A stretch of 43,034 nucleotides of DNA from Lachnospiraceae bacterium (GTDB taxonomy: Bacteria; Bacillota; Clostridia; Lachnospirales; Anaerotignaceae). Every line of letters begins with the position of its first letter. The first letter of the stretch is position 1. The translations under genes were made by a program, and so were the position numbers. The stretch spans positions 1 to 43,034 of the forward strand of contig CAJTKM010000025.1 of NCBI GenBank assembly GCA_910576545.1, written 5' to 3'. Of this stretch, positions 8,030-14,344 are shown piece by piece. The notes beneath the pieces were generated by a model that was not told where the DNA came from, did not search any database, and was given only the letters and a program-made list of their open reading frames with translations.

Positions 8030-9142
8030 TTAATCCGTTTGTATGATAAAAACTGTCTTGTTCTCCGGGGCATTGAATAATATTTGCCCAGTGTCAGCCT
8101 CAATGATTTGGAAATAATCTGAAGTTGTTTCCATATGATCCGATAAATCTATGGGATTTCTATATATATCATTATCCTTGATCTGGTATAGGAAAGGCTC
8201 GAAATTTCCATTGATGCCGACAAAGAAACTATCTTTCCCATCCGGGATACGGTACGATACATCTGCTATCCTGTATGACTCGGATTGATCCATAAAGGAA
8301 TACCAATATAATACTGGAACGTCATTTTCCTCGTTTTTTGCATACAGGACCAGGGTTTTCCCGCATAAAGCATATGTAACAATTTTCAATCCCTCCGGCA
8401 ATTTCAGATATTGCACAGTATCTTTATTGGCATACAAAAACATCCCATTGCCGTTCTTTTTAACAACCGTTAAGAAATCTTTCCCATTACTTTTGAAGTC
8501 AAAATTTACAAGCTGTTCCTCTTGGTTGAAAAAAAGAAATTCTGACAATCCATTTTCTGCGACAGAATAAAATCCTTTTTTATCCGGAAGTTGCAGCAGG
8601 GTCATCGCCATATCTTTTTCATAAGGGACCAGTTTGGGGCATTCCTGAAAATTTGCAATCCTGCCTTCATACAGAATTTTCTTTTCGTCACCTAAAGATA
8701 ATATTTGGGATGATCTTTTATCCTCTTTTAATGGGAGCCCTGACAGTAAAATGCTTTTTCCTGCAATGGTTCCATAGAGCACATAAAAATCTTCTGTGAA
8801 AGGGTAAGATTCTATGATCTGCCCTTTCTGGATGTCGTATATATTGACCATTTCTGTTTTTTTAAGTGCCATGACAGCATTGGGAGAATCATAATCTGCA
8901 TTTATGGTATACAACAGCTTCCCATCATTCAATCCCAATAAAAAGATAGATTTTTCGTCTTGTTCCTGTATATTAGAAATGCGGTATAAATCTAATTGGG
9001 ATACGTCATAGGGAATATGCAGATCCTCTATTTTTTCCATGTCTTGGACTTGAAATCCGCTGTCAGTTACAACTTGGCCACATCCGCCTGCAATAAATAA
9101 AAAAGAGATTGCAATGGCAACAAGAAATTTTTTACACTTCAT
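8030..9142 (-). CDS. Lipoprotein, probable beta-propeller-like extracellular domain
   Basis: 370 residues. Signal peptide with lipobox AGGC near residues 18-21, predicting anchoring on the outer face of the membrane. The rest has repeated short beta-rich blocks of about 40-50 residues (for example SIFLLGLNDGKLLYTIN, KSILLSGLPLKEDK, GKTLVLYAKNEENDVPVLYW), suggesting a propeller, but no diagnostic motif identifies a family. It is first gene of a likely two-gene operon with the secreted C39-like peptidase. A MITE sits 50 bp upstream of the start, in what should be the promoter area. Confidence 0.7.
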   Translation of the reverse strand: MKCKKFLVAIAISFLFIAGGCGQVVTDSGFQVQDMEKIEDLHIPYDVSQLDLYRISNIQEQDEKSIFLLGLNDGKLLYTINADYDSPNAVMALKKTEMVNIYDIQKGQIIESYPFTEDFYVLYGTIAGKSILLSGLPLKEDKRSSQILSLGDEKKILYEGRIANFQECPKLVPYEKDMAMTLLQLPDKKGFYSVAENGLSEFLFFNQEEQLVNFDFKSNGKDFLTVVKKNGNGMFLYANKDTVQYLKLPEGLKIVTYALCGKTLVLYAKNEENDVPVLYWYSFMDQSESYRIADVSYRIPDGKDSFFVGINGNFEPFLYQIKDNDIYRNPIDLSDHMETTSDYFQIIEADTGQILFNAPENKTVFIIQTD

Positions 9143-9194
9143 TTTCTCACTTCCTTCGCTGTTTATCTTTTTTGCAAAATGCTTTCTGGTTTTT

Positions 9195-9358
9195 AGAGCT
9201 TATCCATAAATTATCCGCGCACATTTTGCTTGCATCTTTTCCAGCAGACATCGTTGCTTTTTCTTGCCGTACCACACAGTACGCCTGCGGAAAAGCGCCT
9301 TGTCTGCCGAAAAATCTGACCGCGCAATTTACACACGTCTTATTTATGGATAAGCTCT
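9195..9358. mobile_element. MITE-like element related to the IS5-family copy
   Basis: A 164-bp element without coding capacity. The left end reads AGAGCTTATCCATAAATTA, the right end is its inverted copy TATTTATGGATAAGCTCT, and internal GC-rich arms are partly complementary. The ends match the inverted repeats of the IS at 4312-5225 (GAGCTTATCC), so that IS or a relative could have moved it. It lies between divergent surroundings, directly upstream of the lipoprotein gene 8030-9142. Confidence 0.75.
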
Positions 9359-9498
9359 AAGCCATAGGCCTAGTGGCAAAGTTTTCTCTTTTGAAATGCC
9401 CATAGCATAAGAAAATAGAAAATACTATACCAATATTAGGCAAAACACATTCCTATAATTTCGACTGATGACAAAGTGCTTTCTAATATTGCAGTATC

Positions 9499-10392
9499 TT
9501 AAAAACTACTGATGAGGATATGCTCAAACAACTCATCCTCGCTTCCATCCAAATTCCGGACGGTTTCCATATAAGAGCCATGTCCCGCTTTCCCGGTTCC
9601 TGTCTTGTAGTAAATCGCTCCTGTAGCTTTATCTACAAACAGCAAACAAGGGCCTTTTAGGAGCCAAAAGCTGGCGGTTTCACCGACCACCTGCATATGA
9701 TCTATTCCCTTTTGCATTTGCAGCATCATATTACTCATGAGCGCCTTATCCCTATATGTATGCTCAGGCTCAAATTCCCGATAATATTCCTGTAGCTTTT
9801 GCTTCGCATCCCAAAGGGCCTGCTCTTTGGAAACGCCTTTTTCTCTGTTATCAATGTTGACCATAGGGTTAAACAAAGGCATCATATCCGTGCTATACGT
9901 TACGGTGGCATAGAACATCTCCGAAAAATCCCTGACAGGCACATAGATCTCGTCCTCAACAATCCTGCCTTTTATGCCCAGACTCTTGTTACCCTTTTTG
10001 AGCAAAAGCGACTTTTTATCTAAAATGGCACGATTCAAGCTATTTCCCACAGTGACAGCATCTTCGGTTTCTTCTTTGGACAGATTGAATTCCCTGCAAA
10101 TTCCATCTAGCCCAATATAAGCCCGTCCATTTTCAATGACGATCTTTTCAGAGGATATGCCGCCATTTATGACTAAGAACGTATACTTCTCCCCTTCCTC
10201 CAATATCACGTTTCCTCCGGAAGATGGCGTAAATTTATATTTCCACACGCCTTCTTCAAAATTACTGTTTTCAGCGTCCACAGTGGTTTGATAGCAGGGG
10301 GTATTTGTATTTTCACCCGCTAAAGCCTGGATACAAAATATCTGCGAAAACAATATCCCGCAGATTGCCGCCCTTTTTCCAAATGCACTCAT
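9499..10392 (-). CDS. Secreted stalk-domain (copper amine oxidase N-like) protein
   Basis: 297 residues with a Sec signal peptide (about residues 1-25, cleavage probably after QALA). It then has a stalk-type unit (KYTFLVINGG, RAYIGLDGICREF at about 70-110), followed by a second (LLLKKGNKSLGIKG, DEIYVPVRDFSEMFYATVTY at about 135-180). The C-terminal domain contains KATGAIYYKTGTGKAGHGSY, comparable in position to the GEIYGVQPW region of the lipoprotein at 6135. It is divergent from the signal-less amidase-like gene at 10557, sharing a 164-bp control region. Same general architecture as the proteins at 3062 and 6135, suggesting one expanded family in this cluster. Confidence 0.7.
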   Translation of the reverse strand: MSAFGKRAAICGILFSQIFCIQALAGENTNTPCYQTTVDAENSNFEEGVWKYKFTPSSGGNVILEEGEKYTFLVINGGISSEKIVIENGRAYIGLDGICREFNLSKEETEDAVTVGNSLNRAILDKKSLLLKKGNKSLGIKGRIVEDEIYVPVRDFSEMFYATVTYSTDMMPLFNPMVNIDNREKGVSKEQALWDAKQKLQEYYREFEPEHTYRDKALMSNMMLQMQKGIDHMQVVGETASFWLLKGPCLLFVDKATGAIYYKTGTGKAGHGSYMETVRNLDGSEDELFEHILISSF

Positions 10393-10424
10393 AAAAATAC
10401 CCCTCTCAAAAATTTCATTTTTTG

Positions 10425-10454
10425 TTTACAAATTTCTCTAAAATTTATCTTTAC
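10425..10454 (+). promoter_or_regulatory. Putative group-5-type sigma promoter (copy 3)
   Basis: TTTTTTG precedes TTTACA (10425-10430), a 16-nt spacer, then ATCTTTAC (10447-10454). The -10-like element matches the other two copies at the central TCTTT only. It lies 102 nt before the ATG at 10557. Confidence 0.45.
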
Positions 10455-10556
10455 TGATGTAGCAAGTAAAAACTTTAGATGCAAAAGGCTGACCGTCTAA
10501 AGTATGCCTGATTTGCGAAAACCATATTAAAAATATTTTTAAAGGAGGACACAATT

Positions 10557-10994
10557 ATGGATATTTCCAAAGCAAACTACAAAAGCGTTATTGACGACCT
10601 TGATGTAGTAAACACCTCAAAGTACCAGCCTAGTGGTAACAAAACATACTGCAACATTTTTGCCCAGGATGTCTGCGACGATTATGGTATGCCGCTTCCC
10701 AGCGGAACTTGCGCAACAATGTTGAAGGCCTTAAAAGGGAACAATACCCCTCATTGGTATTCGGTCAATTATTCCGATGCGCAGGCTCGTGCAAACCAAG
10801 GGTATCCCACGATTGGCATCACATCCGATCATGTGGTAGTCATTTATCCCAGCGGGAATACTCCCGCATCCGTTTCTGATCTGGATATGTCCATGTCTGG
10901 ATACGCCTGCTATAACAATAAGAAAATCACGCTGGCATGGAAAAAAGAAGCTTTGTCAGATGTAAGGTTTTATTCTTGGTATGAAAAAGAATAA
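10557..10994 (+). CDS. CHAP/NlpC-like cysteine hydrolase protein without signal peptide
   Basis: 145 residues, with a strong ribosome site AAAGGAGGAC before the ATG. It resembles small papain-like amidases: candidate nucleophile Cys32 in the motif TYCNIFAQDVCDDYGMPLP, and His92 in SDHVVVIYPSG as the general base. This is the order Cys then His found in CHAP/NlpC-type wall hydrolases. The protein has no signal peptide and no binding module. It carries the third copy of the TTTACA-type promoter. Inference: a small lysin or effector released through the holin-like protein at 12894. The stalk protein at 9499 is divergent and the lipoprotein at 11182 is convergent. Either could protect the producer. 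Confidence 0.7.
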   Translation: MDISKANYKSVIDDLDVVNTSKYQPSGNKTYCNIFAQDVCDDYGMPLPSGTCATMLKALKGNNTPHWYSVNYSDAQARANQGYPTIGITSDHVVVIYPSGNTPASVSDLDMSMSGYACYNNKKITLAWKKEALSDVRFYSWYEKE

Positions 10995-11181
10995 GAGCCT
11001 GTCCATCTGCCGGGCAATCTGAGCAAAATATTGCAGGGACTATTTCAAGAATATGAAACCCTTGAAAATCCACATGAAAGCAAGGGGCGGGACACTTTAA
11101 GGGTTCCGCTCCTCCGTTTGTGTAATAAGGTTTCGTCCCGTAAGTACCACTACTACTATGTACTGCTGCCGATGTCCGATG

Positions 11182-11883
11182 CTATTTATATGTTATCTGG
11201 AGCAGATTGTCCAGAACATCCCTGTCCCTTACGCCGATTGTAATATCTGTGTCCTGCAAACGGGAAGTCCACGAAAAAGCATCCTTATCAGGATCTCCAT
11301 CTTTCGCATAATACAGAAAGCTATTCTGCCCTGCATCGCCGGTAATCATCTTCCTCGTATATCCGCTGAAATCTAACGTGAGGAAAAGCTCCTGAATATA
11401 GTTTTCCACTTTTTCAATGCTTTCCGTATCATTTTCCTGGATATTCATTTTATCAATGTTATAATACCCAACCTGGACGCCATATGTCACAGCCTGCCCA
11501 CGAAGTCCATTCTCAGCTTCTTTGATTGCCTGTGCCAGAAAATCCCGGGTGCAGGTAATGCCATAAAAATTCCCAATCTGATATACCTTAAAATCAGGAT
11601 CATCCGGGGACAGGGCATTCACACAGTAAAGCAGACCTTCCTCATTTTCCTCAGCTTTTTCAAATACATAATCGTCCAGGGAAAAATCAATGTCTACCCC
11701 TCTTAAATCGTAACAAATATCTTCCTCTGTCGGTGATTTTCCGTTTTGGGTGTAATCCCCGCAAAGCAGCGTTTGTTCTTCTGTGACAAGGGAATGAAGG
11801 TAGGAACGTTTTCTACTGTCCGCACAAGATATCAAGTATATCGCGCAGAATAGAAAAATAAGACAAGCCTTTCTTTTTCTCAT
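11182..11883 (-). CDS. Lipoprotein of unknown function
   Basis: 233 residues. Signal peptide with lipobox LISC at about residues 17-20. The mature part is acidic and mixed alpha/beta with no recognised domain. It contains YGVQVGYYNIDKMNIQEND and ends with DITIGVRDRDVLDNLLQ. Ribosome site GGGAGAGGA. It is convergent with the signal-less hydrolase-like gene at 10557-10994. The pattern (signal-less cargo next to a surface lipoprotein) repeats that at 5459/6135. No function can be assigned. The 187-bp gap between the two genes contains GC-rich imperfect inverted repeats and no gene. Confidence 0.7.
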   Translation of the reverse strand: MRKRKACLIFLFCAIYLISCADSRKRSYLHSLVTEEQTLLCGDYTQNGKSPTEEDICYDLRGVDIDFSLDDYVFEKAEENEEGLLYCVNALSPDDPDFKVYQIGNFYGITCTRDFLAQAIKEAENGLRGQAVTYGVQVGYYNIDKMNIQENDTESIEKVENYIQELFLTLDFSGYTRKMITGDAGQNSFLYYAKDGDPDKDAFSWTSRLQDTDITIGVRDRDVLDNLLQITYK

Positions 11884-12161
11884 TTTATCCTCTCCCTTTT
11901 CATGCCGAAATCATATTCCATAACTCCCTTTGCCACAGCGCAACAGGAATAGAACCCTGCTGCATAAAGCAATGGACATCATGGCAAACTGTTTCAGCCT
12001 TTGAAAAATAACTTTTTCAGAGATATATAATATCGTTGCACAAATGCCATCATGTGTCAATATTGTCTGCTGTGAATTAATTTTTAACCAGTTAACCAGC
12101 CAGCCGGCTTATTGGGAGCCAAATGGAAATATGCACACTCTTTGCCAATCCTCATGTAAAC

Positions 12162-12254
12162 ATATGTATCGGAAAGACAAAAACGTGACATAGGATTTGA
12201 AAATTTTTTTGTCACATAGCAGACAAAATTTGACATATATCTACAAAAGTAAAG
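12162..12254. repeat. Direct repeat R2, upstream of the sigma-factor gene
   Basis: Second copy of the R1 sequence (4214-4304). It contains the GTGACA/TGTCAC dyad and the conserved TTTGACATATATCTACAAAAG block, ending about 57 bp before the sigma gene start. The rest of the 11884-12310 gap shows no gene. TTGACA within R2 could be a -35 for the sigma gene, but no convincing -10 follows. Confidence 0.7.
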
Positions 12255-12310
12255 AAATGTAGATTTTTGGTTGCTAAATGGAAAAGCTCTGACTCTTTAC
12301 CAACAACGAG

Positions 12311-12868
12311 TTGGTGAAGAACTTGGGCGCAGACGCTAAGATATTCCAGCTTGTAAAACGATGCCAGGAAAATGACGGCGATGCCTTTTCTGACATTATT
12401 ACAATGTTTCAACCTTTGATAAAGAAATATGCTTTTTTATTGGATGATACAGACGCATATGTAAATATGTATGACAGCTTTATTGACTGTATCTATAAGA
12501 TTCCAATCCAAGGGCTTCGTTCTTCCGCCGGAGATGCCGCTGTTTTGTCCTATATCAAAACAACAATGAAAAATAGCTATATCGCCTTAAGCAAGCGTAA
12601 CGGCATCAGAAAATCCCAAATCTCGTTAGATGACCTTGATACGGAGAACGAAAAAATAGGCGCTGTCGGCATTGATTTTGATGGACAGGTGATAAAGGAA
12701 GACCTCCTGCGGTTTCTGAGCACGGAAGAAGAATTGTTGCTGGAAGCGAAACTATTCTATGGCTATTCTGATGCGGAAATCGCGAAAAAGATCGGGATCA
12801 GCAGGCAGGCCGTAAACAAAAAATATCGGAAAATTCTTGAAAAAGTAAAAAAATATTATGCCAATTAA
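12311..12868 (+). CDS. Group-5/ECF-like sigma factor (TcdR/UviA/BotR-type)
   Basis: 185 residues from a TTG start; the next in-frame codon GTG is an alternative. An in-frame TGA at 12290 blocks any longer protein. The N-terminal third (FQLVKRCQENDGDAFSDIIT, FQPLIKKYAFLL) resembles sigma region 2 of the small sigma factors that switch on clostridial toxin and bacteriocin genes. The C-terminal third holds region 4 with a helix-turn-helix, EEELLLEAKLFYGYSDAEIA followed by KKIGISRQAVNKKYRKIL. The ribosome site is weak. It is followed 25 bp later by a UviB/BhlA-like membrane protein, the same order as uviA-uviB. Ordinary ECF sigma factors usually sit beside an anti-sigma gene, which is absent here. 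Likely targets are the three TTKACA-type promoters at 2981, 5359 and 10425. Confidence 0.75.
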   Translation: MVKNLGADAKIFQLVKRCQENDGDAFSDIITMFQPLIKKYAFLLDDTDAYVNMYDSFIDCIYKIPIQGLRSSAGDAAVLSYIKTTMKNSYIALSKRNGIRKSQISLDDLDTENEKIGAVGIDFDGQVIKEDLLRFLSTEEELLLEAKLFYGYSDAEIAKKIGISRQAVNKKYRKILEKVKKYYAN

Positions 12869-12893
12869 TGGCGGAATCATTTAGGAGGTACAT

Positions 12894-13253
12894 ATGCAAG
12901 GAGAAAATATAATCAATGGAATCATCGGCAAAACAGAAAACGAGGCAATCTTCATGTTTATTTTAATCTTAGTGGCAATCGTCATTATTGCGTTGCCGAT
13001 TTATAAATTAAGCATTGAAAGAAGTAAAGAACGCCAAAAAATGGAAAATGACCGCTGGGACAGATATACACAGCGGGAAAGCGCCCTGATAGACGTTATC
13101 ACAAGGAACACAGAGGTAATTTCAGAGCTTAAAACGCTTTTTGAAACAACTCTGGATATGTATCTTGACAAAATCACAGATTTGTCTTCGGAAGTCACAG
13201 AAGTAAAACAAATCGTCAATGAAAAATTTGACAAGCTGATAGACAATAAATAA
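12894..13253 (+). CDS. UviB/BhlA-like holin family membrane protein
   Basis: 119 residues, ribosome site TAGGAGG. One membrane segment at about residues 19-38 (FMFILILVAIVIIALPIY), then a long charged helix with REK/E-rich coiled-coil character: SKERQKMENDRWDRYTQRES, and an NTEVISELK element like the BhlA/UviB NxxVIxxL pattern. The usual BhlA/UviB protein is shorter (about 70-90 residues), so this one has an extended C-terminal coil. Holins of this group are paired with toxin or bacteriocin sigma factors (UviA-UviB, TcdR-TcdE) and help release proteins without signal peptides (established). Here it probably forms an operon with the sigma gene. Confidence 0.65.
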   Translation: MQGENIINGIIGKTENEAIFMFILILVAIVIIALPIYKLSIERSKERQKMENDRWDRYTQRESALIDVITRNTEVISELKTLFETTLDMYLDKITDLSSEVTEVKQIVNEKFDKLIDNK

Positions 13254-13307
13254 CAGAGGAAATATTTACCAACGCAATATGCAATTTAATCCTGTTATAC
13301 AAAATCA

Positions 13308-13336
13308 TTGACATCATTCTCTTATCTGCGTATAAT
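13308..13336 (+). promoter_or_regulatory. Strong housekeeping promoter of the type III toxin-antitoxin locus
   Basis: TTGACA (13308-13313), exactly 17 nt spacer, TATAAT (13331-13336): a consensus promoter in both hexamers. Transcription should start about 13343, just before the antitoxin repeats. Confidence 0.9.
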
Positions 13337-13359
13337 AATAGCAGAGAGTGAACATACTC

Positions 13360-13498
13360 AAAAAGCGGTGTACCCTACCATGAGTGGGAGCGAAAAAAGC
13401 GGTGTACCCTACCACGAGTGGGAGCGAAAAAAGCGGTGTACCCTACCAATAAGTGGGAGTTAAAAAAGCCAGGCTGAACCGAAAGGTTCAGCCTTTTT
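13360..13498 (+). ncRNA. toxI: ToxI-like antitoxin RNA, three tandem repeats plus terminator
   Basis: Three near-identical direct repeats: 13360-13393 (34 nt), 13394-13427 (34 nt) and 13428-13462 (35 nt). Each begins AAAAAGCGGTGTACCCTACC and contains GTGGGAG about 23 nt in. Each repeat can fold through GTACCC/GTGGG-type pairing and is expected to be cut out by the toxin and bind it as a small structured RNA (established for ToxIN and AbiQ/AntiQ). A leftover AAAAAGCC starts a partial fourth unit leading into the terminator at 13471. The position between a consensus promoter and the ToxN-like gene makes the assignment firm. Known antitoxin arrays range from about 2 to 6 repeats, so three is within range. 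Confidence 0.9.
13471..13498 (+). terminator. Rho-independent terminator between antitoxin RNA and toxin gene
   Basis: AGGCTGAACC (13471-13480), tetraloop GAAA, GGTTCAGCCT (13485-13494), then TTTT. It limits read-through into the toxin gene, which keeps antitoxin in excess, as in other type III systems. Confidence 0.92.
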
Positions 13499-13516
13499 AC
13501 CATAAGGAGCTGTGTC

Positions 13517-14032
13517 ATGAAGTTTTCGTTTTATACGGTCGATCCCCAATACTGTGATTATTTAAGGCAGTATGACCCCTGCATCCCCTATACGATGGAT
13601 CAAAAGTCAATCCGTCCATTTGTGGGCATCGTTTTTTCTATCAATGGTTTCCAGTATTATGCCCCGCTTACATCACCAAAACCCAAGCATTTACATATGA
13701 AGAACCAGGTCGATTTCCTTAAGATCAATCGCGGGGAGTGGGGCGCTGTTAATTTCAATAACATGATCCCTGTTCCGTCAGAATGCCTGGCAAAGGTTCA
13801 GATGAAGATATTGGATACGGATTCGGCGCAGGAAACTGCCTACAAAAATCTTTTGTCAAACCAGCTTTCCTGGTGCAATGCCAACCGCGAAACCATATTG
13901 AAGCAGGCGCAGAAGCTTTACCAGATCATTACAGGCGGCAGGGCGTGGGGGAATCTTGCGGGCCGCTGCTGTAATTTCGCCCTTGATGAAAAACACTGCA
14001 AAGCCTATTCCCAAGAGGAAACCAATGAATAA
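13517..14032 (+). CDS. toxN: Type III toxin, ToxN/AbiQ-family endoribonuclease
   Basis: 171 residues, typical for ToxN/AbiQ. Ribosome site AAGGAG, then MKFSFYTVDPQYCDYLRQYD. Family landmarks are in order: RPFVGIVFSINGFQYYAPLT and SPKPKHLHMKN (the conserved active-region PLTSPKPKH), VDFLKIN, WGAVNFNNMIPVP, then a helical C-terminal half (NRETILKQAQKLYQIITGG). ToxN cuts mRNA and is held by its repeat RNA. These systems stabilise mobile DNA and abort phage infection (established). A 14-bp terminator hairpin follows at 14108. The operon of RNA, terminator and toxin is complete. Its position beside a type III restriction system indicates a small defence island. Confidence 0.93.
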   Translation: MKFSFYTVDPQYCDYLRQYDPCIPYTMDQKSIRPFVGIVFSINGFQYYAPLTSPKPKHLHMKNQVDFLKINRGEWGAVNFNNMIPVPSECLAKVQMKILDTDSAQETAYKNLLSNQLSWCNANRETILKQAQKLYQIITGGRAWGNLAGRCCNFALDEKHCKAYSQEETNE

Positions 14033-14107
14033 AATGCCTGCGGGAAAACAATAATGCCACTTGGATTGCATATAAACGAAAAGCAGGCAGTTAACAAGTA
14101 AAATTGG

Positions 14108-14153
14108 AGATGGATGCAGCCCATAGTGGCTGTGTCCATCTTTAATCATTTTT
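14108..14153 (+). terminator. Rho-independent terminator after the toxin gene
   Basis: AGATGGATGCAGCC (14108-14121) pairs over 14 positions (two G-U) with GGCTGTGTCCATCT (14128-14141), followed by TTAATCATTTTT. The rest of the 14033-14344 gap shows no gene, only AT-rich leader before mod. Confidence 0.85.
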
Positions 14154-14344
14154 CAAGAGAATTTCGAGCGCAAGGTGTTTGCAAATATGAAATTTTGTAG
14201 CCAGTAAAACATTCCCCTATCATATAAGGCTTAGGACTTGCTTGTGCTTTATGAATGTCCTCAAATTTGTTATCTTTTCCGAAATATGGTATAATCCACA
14301 GAGAACAATATTCAATCCAACGATTTCAGAAAGGGAAATGGAAA

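Noticed and set aside
10995-11160. AGAGCCTGTCCAT at 10993 as the end of another IS or MITE
   Set aside because: Only one end is recognisable and no matching inverted end was found within a few hundred bases; a similar single end occurs near 6096.
4214-12254. R1/R2 as attachment-site direct repeats of an integrated cassette
   Set aside because: They are imperfect, contain regulatory-type dyads, and no integrase or recombinase lies between them.
12311-12868. Annotating the sigma gene as a generic phage late-gene regulator
   Set aside because: Region 2 and region 4 are both recognisable and the downstream UviB-like gene fits the toxin/bacteriocin sigma group better, though the phage alternative is not fully excluded.
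13360-13462. Three short tandem repeats, possible CRISPR array
   Set aside because: The repeats are contiguous with no spacers and sit between a consensus promoter and a ToxN-like gene; this is the antitoxin RNA of a type III toxin-antitoxin system.
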